NCBI RefSeq assembly: GCF_021018805.1
Contig: NC_086258.1
Location: 11,677,100-11,741,099 of the forward strand
Direction of reading: 5' to 3'
Source: Prinia subflava
Taxonomy: Eukaryota > Chordata > Aves > Passeriformes > Cisticolidae
Length of the DNA: 64,000 bases
Part shown: positions 36,901 through 47,399 of the stretch, piece after piece
How the letters are laid out: every line of letters starts with the position of its first letter
How positions within the stretch are numbered: position 1 is the first letter of the stretch
Position numbers and translations under genes: made by a program
Notes under the pieces: model-generated
Database searches by the model: none
What the model was told of the DNA's origin: nothing
The model's input: the letters and a program-made list of their open reading frames with translations, nothing else

Positions 36901-39900
36901 GGCCCACAGCCAAGGTGTAACCACTCTGCAGCCCTCGAGGGACTGAGGCTGGTTCACATGACTGTGCTGCTCTGTACCTACAATGCAGGTGCCATTTCTG
37001 GGGCTTTTGGCCAAAAATCTTTGTAATTGCATTTTTATACTCCTGCCAGGCTGTTAGAGCACAACCAGCAAAAGGTTCATCCCCATCCTTGACCTGCCCC
37101 CCGCCTCAGCCTGCAGAGTCTCCACAAAGCTCAGCTGACCTGGCCAGACAGGTCACAGTCTGCATCGAAGGGCACGTACTCCCCGTCCCGGCTGAACATC
37201 CCACGGGCCATCTTCAGAGGCTTTTTATCAGAGCCCTGCAGGAACTCCAGCTTGGCCAAACTGTCAAACAGCTTCGTCAAGTGCCGGGACACCTGAGAGC
37301 AGAGGCACAGCCACTGTCAGGACCCCCCTCACGTGTGGAGGTGTGATCAGAAATTGCATCTACCCCTGGGTGCTCCCTGGGCACTGCACCCCCAGGAAGG
37401 GGATCAGGCACGGTGTTCTGCCCATAAGAGTGAAAAATATTCTGAAACTGCTCAAACAAGTGCAGGGAAATGGCACAGGACTCACCCCCATGCTCACATA
37501 CAGCCTATACCTCAAGGGGCTCAGTCCCCTTCGATAAAATATCCAGTAGGTCCGCAGAGGAAACAAAATAGAACCGGGGAAAAGCCAGTCTTTTGGTCTC
37601 AAGGTATTCAGCCAAGGCCTTCTCACAGACTGCCAGCCTGGCAGAAAAGAGAAAAACCTGCCATTAACGCCCATTTATCAGTTTTACTCTTTGCTCAGTC
37701 CATGTCTTGCTGATACTTTGTGGGACTCACTCTCTTCCTTTGGCCTCCCAAACACTTCACCAGGATGACTTGATCCTTACCTGTCCTGCAGCGCTTCCAG
37801 CCGGGTGTACAGCCCAGGCTTGTTGGTGCATTCAATCACATTGGGAGTCTGTACTGCATCAGCCATTAGTTCCTGAAGAGGAAAAACACTTCAGCCAACC
37901 CGAAGTGGCAGAGAGCTGCAGGGAAAAGGAGAGGAGGAATGGGCTTCGCACTCGGAAATCCTGGTCAATGGTGTCAAATTGCTTTGACGACTCTGGCAGT
38001 TGACTGCGTGTGTCTTCAGATGCAATGAAGATTGTTTCCAGGTGACTCCACTTCCTCTGTACCTCAAACCAGGTGCTGATAACAGTGTCACTGGTTGACA
38101 GCTTCTGCTGCCATTCCTGTGCCCTCTGAAGGAAGAAGGCTCGGTACTTGGAGGCCAGCACGTTCTGCAGCTGCATTTGGTTGTCCTCCAGCGTCTCAAT
38201 GAGCACCTCATCCATCTTGAGCAGCGGGAGCTGGGTCCTGCTGTGGGGCTCATACTCAAATTCCACTGTTTCCCAAGTCTTGTCCAGGGCATTCAGCACC
38301 TGCAGTTGGGGCATGAGGATGAGCTGGATGCCACGGTGCTGGGCCCAGCCCGGGTGGGGAGCAGGAGGACAGAGGGGTGCCTGCTCCAGGCACGGGCTCC
38401 ACAAGCTCTGTGTGCTCCCTGTGGACTCCAGCCCCAGGAACCAGAGCACAAACCCTGGACAGCCACAGAGTCACATTGGCACAGGGTCTCAGCAAAGCAG
38501 GGGAGGACTGAGCCCCATTTACCTTCTCCATCCCAGCCTCCTTTGATGCTTTGTCCACAATGCCGCGAACCTCCTCCTCGAACTTGTGCAGGTTCAGCTG
38601 CAGCAGGTCCGCGAGGGTGGTCTTCTCAGACATGGTGAATTCCACCTGGGGCAGAACCAGCGTGGTTGGGCCATGGACTCCCCTCCACAGAGAGGCAGTC
38701 CAGCATCTCATTACACCCACATTTAGAGACCCTACACGAATATTTGCATGTGGCCAGATTTAAACCTAACGGCACCCATGGGCAGGAGGACTCGAGAGCA
38801 CCTTGGTTGTCTGCACAAGCTCCTTCCAGTGGCGCTCCCTCACGGCTGGGTTCTGCAGCTCGCTCACGGAGCGCAGGGACGTCATCATGTTCTTCATGCT
38901 GCTGTCCAGCCCTGTGAACGCGTCCCAGCTCTTCACCTCCTTATCCAAACTCCGGATGTCTTTAGCAAATTTCTTGCACTCAATATCCATATCCTCAACG
39001 TTAAGCTCTGCCCACTTTGTTGTCTTCCAGGCGTCGATGTTCAAATTCACCTGGACCCAGGATACATTTTTAAAACATGTGATTACCAGAAGAGGAGCAG
39101 CATACCCAGTGCACACATGCCCTGTGTGCCCATTGGGCCCCCCACTCATGCACATGCCATGCAGACCTGCTTCAAATGCAACAACCTGCCCCATGTCTCA
39201 TCCCCCCTCTGATGGCAATGAGCTCTCTGAGAAGCTGCAACAGCTCTGCACCTCTGGCTGGCAATGCCCGGCTGGCAATGCCCAGCTTGCACCAGGTGCC
39301 CGTGATAGGTACCTGCACCAGATGCCCATGCCAGCCAAGAGCAGCCTGCTGTCCAGCCCTTGCCTGGGAGCAGCGTTGGGCACTGTGCCCTGGCTCCCAG
39401 ACCACAACACATACCAGGTTGACCATGTCCCAGAGGTCCTTCAGCAGGCTCAGCTCCTTGCGACACATTTTCAGTGGTTTGTACTCTGGGACCTGCACCT
39501 CAAACAGCGCAGCTGAGGTGGCCAGGGCTGCCATTTCCTTCTCCAAGGCCATGATGCTCTTTTGTTGCTGGATGGATGAAAGGAAGAGGTGTCAGCCACG
39601 GACTGTGTGCAAGGGACACATCTCTATTCCAGCAGGGGCAGGGGCTCTGTCCCTGCTGCAGGGCCAGACCCTTCCTGTCAGCCTGGGAGCTGGATCAAGA
39701 CTTGGAGTGGTTGCCCCTCCCCAGCATCCAGTGTCGGGGTGGCCAGGCAGTGCCAGGGGGGACAGCAGTGTCCTCCCCTTCCTTACCATGTCCAGTGACT
39801 TGTAGGGCTCTGGGTCTGTGTATGAGAAAGGGGCTGTTGCCTGGAAGCTCTCCCGGAAGGCGAGCTGCTCTACCTGTGTGGGAGGATGGGGCTGGTGAGG

Positions 39901-42900
39901 GCAGCCAGGATCCGGCAGTTGTGAAGAGCAGCAGAGCCCCCTGAGGGTTCCCAGGAGCCGCCCCTGCCCGCAGCCCCCGGCAGGCACCTCGAAGTCCTGG
40001 CACTTCTTGCGGAGGATGGCGGCCTCGGCGGCTTGCAGGGGTGCTGCGTTATCCGCCACGCGCAGGCACAGCCTCTTGTTGTTCTCCCAGTCCTCGGGCA
40101 GTTTCTGCAGTGGACACCATGTGGGGTCACCAGCCTGGCCCCAGTAAGGCCCTGCCCAGCCCCTCATACCCTAAGCAGTCTACCTGGAGCTGCAGGTGGA
40201 TCTCCTCTGGCATCTTGTCCCCGTAAGCCTTGAGCAGCGCCACTGTCTCCTTCAAGGGCTCAAACATGGCATCAGTCGCCTCCTGCCTCTCCTTGGCCTT
40301 CGTCAGGTGCCCCATCACCGCCACCAGTCCCTCATAGTCTCCCTCCTCCAGAGGTTTGCTCAAGCTGGCAGTGGACTCTTTGAGGAAATCCTGCAGCTCC
40401 TGGAGACTGAGAGGACAATGATGCTCACCAGGCGTCCCTGGGGCTTGGGGCTCCCTCTGCAGGGCATGACCCTCCAGAAATCCACGCCTGAAGGTGCCTG
40501 GAACCTTCCTGGAACCTGCACTTTCAGGGCTGTCTCCCTGGGTCTGCCCTGCCCTGGCACACAGCCTGTGCCACAGCCTGTCTGGGCTTCAGTCCCTGGG
40601 AGCACCCGTGCCCACAGCAGGGCTGACCAGGCTGTACCTGCGGGTGACGTGGCTGGTGAGGAAGTTCCGGAGTGCCAGGCTCTGGCCCTTGATGGCAGCC
40701 AGCAGCGCCTTCTTGAAGGGGCGGCAGTCGCTCTGCAGCCACCCCCCAAACACCTTGGTTTCCTCAAACTCTGACAGCTCTTCATGCAGTGCCTCGAGTG
40801 CATCGATCTGGGGACAAGAATGGGTCATAGTCTGTGGCTGGCACCTCCCTGGGCACCCAGTGTCCTCTAGGGCACCCCAAGCACCCAGCACATCTCAAGG
40901 CACCCATCCCACACCTCCTCTTGAAAGAGCTGCAGGGGTGGTATCCCAGGTGCCAAGGGCTTCCCTGGCGGTGGCTCTGCCTCCTCCTCTCCTTGGCCAC
41001 TGCCCAAGGTGAGGAAGCGATGCAAGAACTCCTCGGGGCTCTCCTGCCACAGGTTGGAGTGCTCCTCAAAGCTGGCACTGAATTCTTCACCTTCCGCCAT
41101 GGTGCTGACCACCAGTGACATCAGCTTCTCTTGCATCCTCAGGAGATCCGCCTGCTCCTCCAGCTCACTCTGAAGGGACAGGCAGAGCTCGGGGACCGGC
41201 TGGGGACACCGGCCACCCTCACCCCCTCCTGCTGAGCTGGGAGCTGCCGCCTGTGAGGAACTCACCTTGTAGCTGATCGCGCCCTCCAGCAGCCGGGGCA
41301 TGGAGGACGCCACCCCCTCCATCTCCCCCAGCAGCCCCTCCACCAGCACCAGGAAGCTGTCGCCGATCCCCGCCTCCAGGGAGGGCTGGTACTGCACCCG
41401 GTCCTCGGACAGCTCCATCTGCACCTCGAACAGCGGCGACACCTGGGCCTGAAACAGGGCAGTGCCTCTGAGGGCTCCCACAGCCCTGCAGCTGCAGGGA
41501 CAGTCACGTCTGGCCACTGACCAGAGTGACGGGGAGCGGTGGGACACCCTGAGCCCAGCACAGGGACACCCCCTGCCAGGACACCGGGACCTACGTCAGG
41601 GTCCATGTTGGTGAGCAGCAGCTGCAGGGATTTGTGAACGAGTGCGCCGAGCTCATCCAGCACGATTTTGTCTATGTATTGCACATAGTCCAGCCATATC
41701 TGCGAGGACAGGTCAGCCTTAAACAGATCTGCGTTCTCCTGCCACGAGAAAACCAGCTGGTGTTTGTCAGTGAACACCCAGCAAAGGCACCGGCTCCTGA
41801 CATTGCTTCAAGTCCTTCCTCGTGTCCCTGTGAGCCATCCAATGCTCCGGGGCTGTGTCTCACCTTCACCATCCCCTGGATCTTCTCGCCCGTACTCTCG
41901 ATGAGAGCACGGCGCTGAGCTAAGGCGTTTTCTTTCCCGTCAAGGTCCAGAAGTGCGGTTTCCTTGTTGTCCTTTCTTCCAAGCAAGGGAGTGGCTGAAC
42001 AGTCCTGCAGGGAGAGTGAACAGCGCTGCTCTGCTGAGCCAGGGAAAGAACAATCCTGGCTAGATGTGTCCCAGAAAGATGCTTGTGAAGTGCCAGCAAA
42101 CATTACCTCCATCAGCTGGGTGATGTTCTTCAGGTTCAGCTTCGCTCTCTGGACCCGTTGCTGCAGGTCATGCAGGGTCTTCCTCATCTCCTGGATGTAT
42201 TCCATGACACCTGGGAGGAAAATGGGCACATGAGCACATTGTGGAGACATCCCCAGGGCAGTGGGAGGTCGGTTTGTGCTGGGGACCAGGGACCCCCAAA
42301 ATGCACAAGGAGGATCCCCAGCCCTGGATGGCCAAGGTGGGGGTTCGTACTTTCATGGTTCCAGAACAGAGTCTGCTCAGCAGGGGCCAGACTGGTGTCC
42401 AGGGCCTCCAGCTCACTTGTCAGCAGCAGCTGCTCCACTGGCATCAGCTGCTGCTTCACCTGAGCCAACACACCCACAGGTGAGTGCTGCTTCCCCTGAG
42501 CCAACGTGTCCCCACTGAGCATCAGGGAACAGGGTCCCCACCCCACCAAAACAGTGTTGGGGAACAGGAGGTGGGCAGCAGCAGCCATGGCTTGGCTTAG
42601 CCACAGGATGGGCAGGGACCTGAGGTGATGTGCCTATGGTACCCAACCCTCCTCACTCCGTTTCAGCCTGGAAAAGCATCTGTGTTGTCTCCCCTTCAGA
42701 ACCTGCCTCATTGTACCAGCCCACGATGAGCTCCAAGTTGTCCCCTATATTTTGAAAAGTTTCGTTTTGGGCAAAGAGGCTCTCAGCGTTGCTTGGGATG
42801 TCCTGCTGCTGCTGGATCTTCATGTACTTCACCTCCCGCAGGACGGCAGAGAGCTGCGAGACACCACAGGCGGGAGGGGTCGTTAGCAGCACCCCCTCAG

Positions 42901-45900
42901 CTCAGGCAGCCCCGAGGCGAGGGGGTGCTGGTGTTGCCCATGCCAGCACCCACCTTTTTGCTGAAATTCACTCTGAGGAGGCCAGACTCAGGGTCCCTCT
43001 GGAGCAGGGGCTGCTCCAGGCTGAAGTGACAGTCCTTGCCAGGTCCGCTTGCCCACTCCTCGTAGATCCTCTTGTTGTGAGACTGCAGCAGCCCCATCAT
43101 TTCCTCGTACTTCCTGTACACCAGCTCAGCCTCAGTGCTCACCAAGGCCCTGTCAGAGCCACAATAAAGCTGCTGCAGCAGGACGTGGGAGGGGACCCGC
43201 TCCAGGCCGGATCCTGCCCCACGGCTGCCCTGTGTCCCTGTGGGATGACAGGGGACCTGCACCTACGGGTGGTTGATGGCCAGCAAGTCCTTGTGTGGCC
43301 CCTCCAGCCGCTGCTGCAGCTCCAGAGACCACTTCAGCTGCCCGGCCGCGGGTGGCATGTTCTTGTGGATGGCTGGGGCCCCGCCGGGGGGCGGTGGGGA
43401 CACGAACCGGGTGTCATACAGCGTCTTCACGCTCTCCAGCTCAGCCTCGAACATTCCCAGCAGGGCCACGTAGCAGGGGGAAGCCTCAGCCTTGATCAGG
43501 GGTTGCTCCAGCACAGAGGCAAACATGTGCACCAGCTGCAGGAGAGAGAGGCAGGTGCTGGCTCCTGCGCCCTGGAGCAGTCCCAGGATGGGCGAGACCC
43601 CCAGTTCCCATGGGAGCGTGCCAGGCTGCTGAGCTGGGCACAGGTACCTTCACAGCAGCTGTCAGGCGGTTACAGTCATCAAAGCCCTGGCAGAAGATGG
43701 CAGCCAGCTGCTTGTTTGCATCCTCAACCTTCTTCTGGAACTCTGCAAAGTCTTTGTTCCATTGCTGCCATTGAGAGCAAAATGGTTTAAAGTGGCACAG
43801 CCCCTATGCCTCCTTCCCAAATCCTTCAGAAGGATTTGCTGAACCCAGAGGGTCCAGAGCCCCATGACCTGCTCCAGACCCAGCCCTGTGCTGCTGGGGG
43901 ACAGTCCCACGTGTCCCTCTGCAGCATCTTCTCACAAGAGTTTTTTTCTTTTCACTTAGCCAATGTTAACACCTCCATTCCGGTATCCATTACATTTCTA
44001 CTCTAGCATCTGCTCACCTCTTCATCAGGATCCAAAGGATCATATTTGCATTCAGCAAAAGCTTTGGTGGCTTCACAGATCTCCTCGGAGATCTGCAACA
44101 CCCAGCTCCCAAGGAAGTTTCCTCGCACCCCTCCCAGCACCATCTTCTCCAGCCTCTGGAAGTCGATGGCGGCCTGGAACAGCTCCTGCCGAGCAGAAAT
44201 CCCCTTTTACGTGGCTTCCCCTGTCCCAGGCTGCAGGTGCAGGAGCTGCAGCACCAGCACAGGGCTGCATCCTGCCAGCTCAGCAGTCCTGAGGAGCATC
44301 CCCACAGCAGTGCTCCCAGCCTGGCTGGGGTGTGCCCATCCTGCCCTGGGGGGACACTGCTGGGAACGGTGCCACTCAACTCCAGGGATGTCCCAGCGGC
44401 CCCAGCCCGCCCCAGGCTGCAGCGAGTTCACCCTGTGCCACTCCCACCCTGGGATCCCCAGGGCAGGGGATCCTGGCTGAGGCTGCACTGTGCCCTGAAA
44501 GCTGTGCTGTCACCTTGATGGTCTGAAGCCTGTGCAAGAAAGCGTCCATCCTCCCAAACATCTGTGTGGGGGGAAACTCCCAGAGCTGTGGCTGCCTCTG
44601 CGAGGGGAGAGGGGCTGTCAGTCTGGTGCTGGTGTGCGGGGGCTCAGATGTTCCTGCACCATCCCTGCACCCACCGGGAACAATGTGGGCATTAGGTCAG
44701 AGCAGTAAGTGCTGTAGGACTGGAAGAACTTCTCCGTGGTGGAGATGGCTAATTTGAGTCCCTCCAAGGTCTCGTGGGGTTCTCCCTGCAGCCCCTTCAG
44801 CATGTCCTCCGGGTTCAGGAATTTATTTGTCTGGGACAGACACAGACAGAGGCCGTTGTCAGGAGGATGTGGAGGCTCCTCCTGCCCCTTTCACCCCCAC
44901 AGACTTGCTGGTGGTTGCCTTCAGCCTGTGCCTGCCCCAGACTCTCCCCAGCCCTATGGGGGGCTCTGCTGTTCCCGTGTCTAGGGTGTCGCTGCATCAC
45001 CGTGACTGGACTCTCCATGTCTGCCCCAGAGAGGCAACTGGAGGGGACAGGGGTGGGTCAGTGCTGGCCCTGGGGCTGTACCAGGCTGATGAAGAAGTTG
45101 CAGATCTCCTGCAGGATACGGGCTATGTGGGCAGGCGAATGGTAGTGCACGCAGTGAGCCCGGAGCAGGCAGACAGTGCAGAGCACCTTGGGCACGAAGG
45201 GCTTCAGCTGCAGGAGCAGAGCCTCGTCAGGGGGTCTGTGGCAGAGCCAGGGGGATGTGTCCCCCCTGAAGCCTCTGGGGCTTTGCTGCTGCACAGATGA
45301 GGCCACCAGGCTGTGCCTGGTTATTTTGCCATATATCACTTACCTGGGAGTAATCTGCTTGCTCCATCTCCTCCAGCAGCGCCTGCAGCGGTTGCAGGTG
45401 GAGGCTGACATCACTGGCTTCCTCCAGGCCTAGGACATGGAGAAAGTCTGTGTTGGGATGAGGGCACCTTGTTGGAGAGAGCCACCATTGTCATGGGACC
45501 TCACCACCAGTGACGCCCCTCAGCATGTTCTGCAACGATGGCAAGTAGCAGCTGTCAGCCTTTTCCAGCGTCTTGATCAGCACTGTCACTTGGGGTGAGA
45601 GCAGCTGGCAGGGAAGAGGCGTCAGGATCAGCATGGACAGCTCATCGTGGGCAGCTCAGCATGAGGACATGTGGCCACCGTGGGTGAGACAGTACCTGCT
45701 CATTGATCCACTCCAGCTTGGTCATCCTGGTCTGCCAGAAATCAAACTCGACCCTGGGCAGGGGGTGCAGCCCCTCCAGCAGTTGCTGCGCTGGGTCCTG
45801 GCCAAAGATCTCATCAACCTGCTGGAACCACTCGACGATGACGGTCTCGATGGAGTGCAGCACTGCACCGTCTATGGGCCCCACCAGGCTGAAAGGCAGA

Positions 45901-47399
45901 TGGGTTATGCCCCCTGGGAGCCCTGAACTGCCCCAGGAGAAGCCCAGACAGCCCTAGGGAAGCCCATCACACCTGCTTGTGACCATCTCTGCCAGTGCAG
46001 ATGCCTGGCATGAACTCCTCAAACATTGTTTGCTGCAGGGGATGGCTGTGCCCACAGCTGTGCAGGGACTGAGCCAATGTCCCAGTTCCCATCCCTCCCT
46101 GAGCTATTTATGCTCTTCTGGGCCCTTGCCAGGCTTTTCTGGCACCCAGTGGTGCCAGCAGCACCCACCAGTCCAGGGTGGCGCCTGAGTCCTCCCAGCT
46201 GACCAGGTGCTCGGGCAGTGGGAGCAGTGGCTTTCCCCGTATCTTCCCGTTCATCAAGAATATCTTGTTCTGCAGGTGATGAGTCTTTTGCACGATGTCC
46301 TCCATCACAATCCTGGGCCAGCCTGCCCCCTCATCCTCGCTCAGGAGCAGAGGGGACACAATCTGTAAGACAGGGCTAGGTCAGGCACTTGCTCACGGCC
46401 CCCTGTACACAGGGCAGAGGGCACCCCAGTGCCCACTGAAGCACAGTCAGTGCAGTCACAGCTCTGTTGGCCACGGATAGGTTTGGCTGATATTTATCTC
46501 ATCAGGGTGCCCAAAAGACACCTTGCCCTGGGTTTCCAGCTCTCATGGTCTGGGAAGTGCTGGAACTGGCACAGTGAATGCATCTAGCAGAGTGAGGAGC
46601 TGGCACACAAGCCAAAGCCCCCAGCAGTGAGGGGGAATAGTGAGGGCTCCTGGAGCTGATGTAGCTTTTGGGTGCTCTGGACTGGCAGCAGGCATATTTA
46701 TGGGAAGTTTGAGAGAAATCCACTTAGACATTTCCCAGCTGCAAGGTGGAGGTAAGTGAGCATTATTATGTGTTTCTAAAATTGCAGGGAGGAAGTGATC
46801 CTGTTGGGGCCAGAAGAAAATCGGGTTGGTGACCTTCAACCAGCTCTTGCCCTTGTGGGGCTTATTCAGCATAGGATGGGAGCCAGTGCAGGGTCAGGGC
46901 AAGGGCCTTTTCTTTTGTGAATTTTAGTTTATTTTGGAGGCCACCCAGAAATTTGGCTACTGCAGCCCAGAGCAGGGGTCCCAGTGCAGCAGTGTACCCA
47001 GGGAGCTCAGCTCACCCTGCTCGCCCCAAGCCTGTGCCTGCATGGGCAACCCACCTCCTGCAGAACGGTGATGAGCTGCTCCACGGGTGAGTGGCTGATG
47101 TCTCCCACCAGCAGGCCAGTCCGACAGTTCTCCCCAGTGATGCTCTCCCCCTTCTTCTTCACACAGTATATTCCCTTGCCCTTTAGGGCAGGTGGGAAGG
47201 AGGTAGTGGGCAGGATCTCCCCAGCAGGGTTCAGCCCCAGCACCAGCTCCAGCATTTCTGGCTGCTTGAAGAACTTGTCCAGCATGACTGCAGTCTCCTC
47301 ACTGGCCACAAACTTGGCCCACTTGTCCGGCCGGACCCGCAGCAGCGCCGTGGCCAAGCTCTCGAGGAGCTCGAACCGCTCGTCCTGTGGGGCTGACAT
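15508..47399 (-). CDS. DNAH17: DNAH17: dynein axonemal heavy chain 17 (80 coding exons, complete)
   Basis: Known role: a type-2 (beta-class) outer dynein arm heavy chain that powers microtubule sliding in the axoneme, best known from sperm flagella. The start ATG is at 47399-47397 and the stop TAG at 15510-15508. The 80 exons total 13,386 nt, or 4,461 aa, close to the roughly 4,460 aa I recall for the human protein. Exon coordinates are given in the ten block entries below. Every junction keeps phase; all donors are GT except two GC donors (introns 13 and 76). P-loops occur in AAA1 (about 1848-1855), AAA2 (2129-2136), AAA3 (2456-2463) and AAA4 (2802-2809). There is no frameshift or internal stop, so the gene looks functional. 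I place it as DNAH17 rather than DNAH9 or DNAH11 by its position between PGS1 and CYTH1 and by tail sequence. Confidence 0.97.
15756..20263 (-). other. DNAH17: DNAH17 long 3' introns (non-coding parts)
   Basis: The larger gaps are 15756-16452, 16679-17159, 17682-18311, 18991-19582 and 19775-20263. They carry normal acceptors, except that the intron at 17682-18311 starts with GC (see findings). A T-rich stretch with AATAAA on the minus strand lies at 16912-16917 inside an intron; I do not treat it as a used site. No other gene is seen. Confidence 0.75.
15908..15913 (+). terminator. AATAAA poly(A) signal, candidate for PGS1
   Basis: This is the first canonical plus-strand AATAAA found after the PGS1 stop codon. 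A pyrimidine-rich stretch follows. Its use is inferred. Confidence 0.5.
22137..24402 (-). CDS. DNAH17: DNAH17 exons 62-67: AAA5 region, about residues 3326-3679
   Basis: Exons: 24402-24210, 24107-23872, 23590-23474, 23090-22886, 22560-22396, 22277-22137. Landmarks are [40 protein letters not shown] and [21 protein letters not shown]5 is a structural, non-hydrolysing module in dyneins, and the sequence after it (exons 66-67) starts the long link to AAA6. Confidence 0.95.
24683..26456 (-). CDS. DNAH17: DNAH17 exons 56-61: stalk coiled coil and microtubule-binding domain, about residues 2982-3326
   Basis: Exons: 26456-26223, 26031-25867, 25772-25677, 25584-25367, 25184-24977, 24798-24683. Exons 56-58 form the ascending coiled coil, rich in Glu/Lys/Leu heptads. 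The microtubule-binding head lies in exons 59-60 ([12 protein letters not shown] to the Cys-Trp-Cys LCSWCLNM segment). Exons 60-61 form the descending coil. This antiparallel hairpin couples track binding to the AAA ring. Confidence 0.95.
26917..28996 (-). CDS. DNAH17: DNAH17 exons 51-55: AAA4, about residues 2666-2981
   Basis: Exons: 28996-28835, 28753-28589, 28443-28252, 27822-27556, 27078-26917. Exon 53 carries the P-loop GVGGSGKQS. Exon 54 carries the AAA4 Walker B-like stretch [10 protein letters not shown]. Exon 55 ends the module with the segment [16 protein letters not shown]. All junctions are phase 0. Confidence 0.96.
27915..27970. repeat. Four-copy 14-bp minisatellite in DNAH17 intron 53
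   Basis: Four contiguous 14-bp units occupy 27915-27928, 27929-27942, 27943-27956 and 27957-27970. The consensus is CCTTTGGGAAGGAG; two units begin TC and the last ends GGGG. It lies about 95-150 nt upstream of the acceptor of exon 54 and does not touch coding sequence. Confidence 0.9.
29171..31481 (-). CDS. DNAH17: DNAH17 exons 44-50: AAA3, about residues 2273-2665
   Basis: Exons: 31481-31199, 31109-30936, 30334-30127, 30032-29867, 29784-29682, 29524-29377, 29262-29171. The P-loop GNAGTGKSV lies in exon 46 and Walker B in [14 protein letters not shown] of exon 47. The following segments ([35 protein letters not shown]) are strongly conserved in outer-arm heavy chains. Intron 47 is only 82 bp (29785-29866). 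Confidence 0.96.
31513..31594. repeat. Pentanucleotide microsatellite filling DNAH17 intron 43
   Basis: The run is built of successive CCCAC, CCCAT, CCCAG, CCCAC and CCCTC pentamers. It occupies about 80 of the 120 bp of the intron between exons 43 and 44 (31482-31601). In the DNAH17 transcript it is a long series of GGG/GGGG runs starting a few nucleotides after the 5' splice site. Confidence 0.95.
31602..33299 (-). CDS. DNAH17: DNAH17 exons 39-43: AAA2, about residues 2015-2273
   Basis: Exons: 33299-33072, 32919-32782, 32278-32146, 31968-31841, 31750-31602. The P-loop GNAGCGKSQ is in exon 40 and the Walker B stretch [10 protein letters not shown] is in exon 42. AAA2 binds nucleotide but is thought not to be the main hydrolysis site. 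Exon 42 has two in-frame acceptors 15 nt apart (after 31969 and after 31954). The upstream one is chosen because it keeps the family motif GLFST. Confidence 0.95.
32695..32729. repeat. Short GGGATAT/GGGATTT tandem run
   Basis: About five imperfect 7-bp units (GGGATAT, GGATATA, GGATTT-like) lie in DNAH17 intron 40, upstream of the next exon in the minus direction. It is a simple repeat with no evident function. Confidence 0.7.
33572..33603. repeat. CTAATT hexanucleotide repeat
   Basis: An imperfect CTAATT run of about five units lies in DNAH17 intron 38. It is a simple repeat. Confidence 0.75.
33823..36251 (-). CDS. DNAH17: DNAH17 exons 33-38: AAA1, main ATPase module, about residues 1732-2015
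   Basis: Exons: 36251-36120, 35829-35669, 35574-35418, 35150-35046, 34610-34453, 33961-33823. Exon 35 carries the P-loop [13 protein letters not shown] (1848 onward). Exon 36 carries Walker B in WGCFDEFNR with catalytic Asp/Glu at about 1900-1901. Exon 37 carries the MNPGYAGR motif. AAA1 is the hydrolysis site that drives the power stroke. All hallmark residues are intact, so the motor is predicted active. Confidence 0.96.
36372..40406 (-). CDS. DNAH17: DNAH17 exons 21-32: linker region (DHC N-terminal region 2), about residues 1095-1731
   Basis: Exons: 40406-40184, 40104-39988, 39873-39787, 39567-39415, 39050-38802, 38645-38523, 38299-37952, 37872-37781, 37637-37511, 37292-37140, 36750-36625, 36479-36372. 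This part forms the linker, the lever that swings across the AAA ring. Recognisable segments include [29 protein letters not shown] and [11 protein letters not shown]. The 348-nt exon at 38299-37952 is the largest of the gene. All phases agree. Confidence 0.95.
40638..46362 (-). CDS. DNAH17: DNAH17 exons 2-20: stem/tail (DHC N-terminal region 1), about residues 116-1095
   Basis: Exons in transcript order: 46362-46169, 45888-45696, 45604-45505, 45429-45344, 45207-45082, 44830-44675, 44597-44514, 44185-44018, 43764-43648, 43535-43267, 43149-42954, 42853-42707, 42459-42351, 42210-42107, 42004-41864, 41738-41595, 41448-41266, 41169-40915, 40807-40638. The region is helical and binds intermediate and light chains in the family. 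It diverges more from the mammalian protein than the motor does, but landmarks such as [18 protein letters not shown] and ELIVGWYNE are clear. The exon ending at 42707 uses a GC donor. Exon 19 (41169-40915) carries an acidic and Pro-rich insert ([16 protein letters not shown]). Confidence 0.94.
46363..47054 (-). other. DNAH17: DNAH17 intron 1
   Basis: The donor GTGGGT lies after exon 1 and the acceptor GTCTTACAG before exon 2. It is ordinary intronic sequence in which I see nothing else. Confidence 0.85.
47055..47399 (-). CDS. DNAH17: DNAH17 exon 1 (N-terminal 115 aa)
   Basis: This is a single 345-nt coding exon. It opens with [14 protein letters not shown] and ends at ...ITVLQE, where donor GTGGGT follows in phase 0. 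An in-frame ATG with no alternative upstream exon was taken as the start. It forms the extreme N-terminus of the tail, which in this family takes part in assembly of the arm. The start was chosen because it gives a total length matching the family. Confidence 0.92.
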
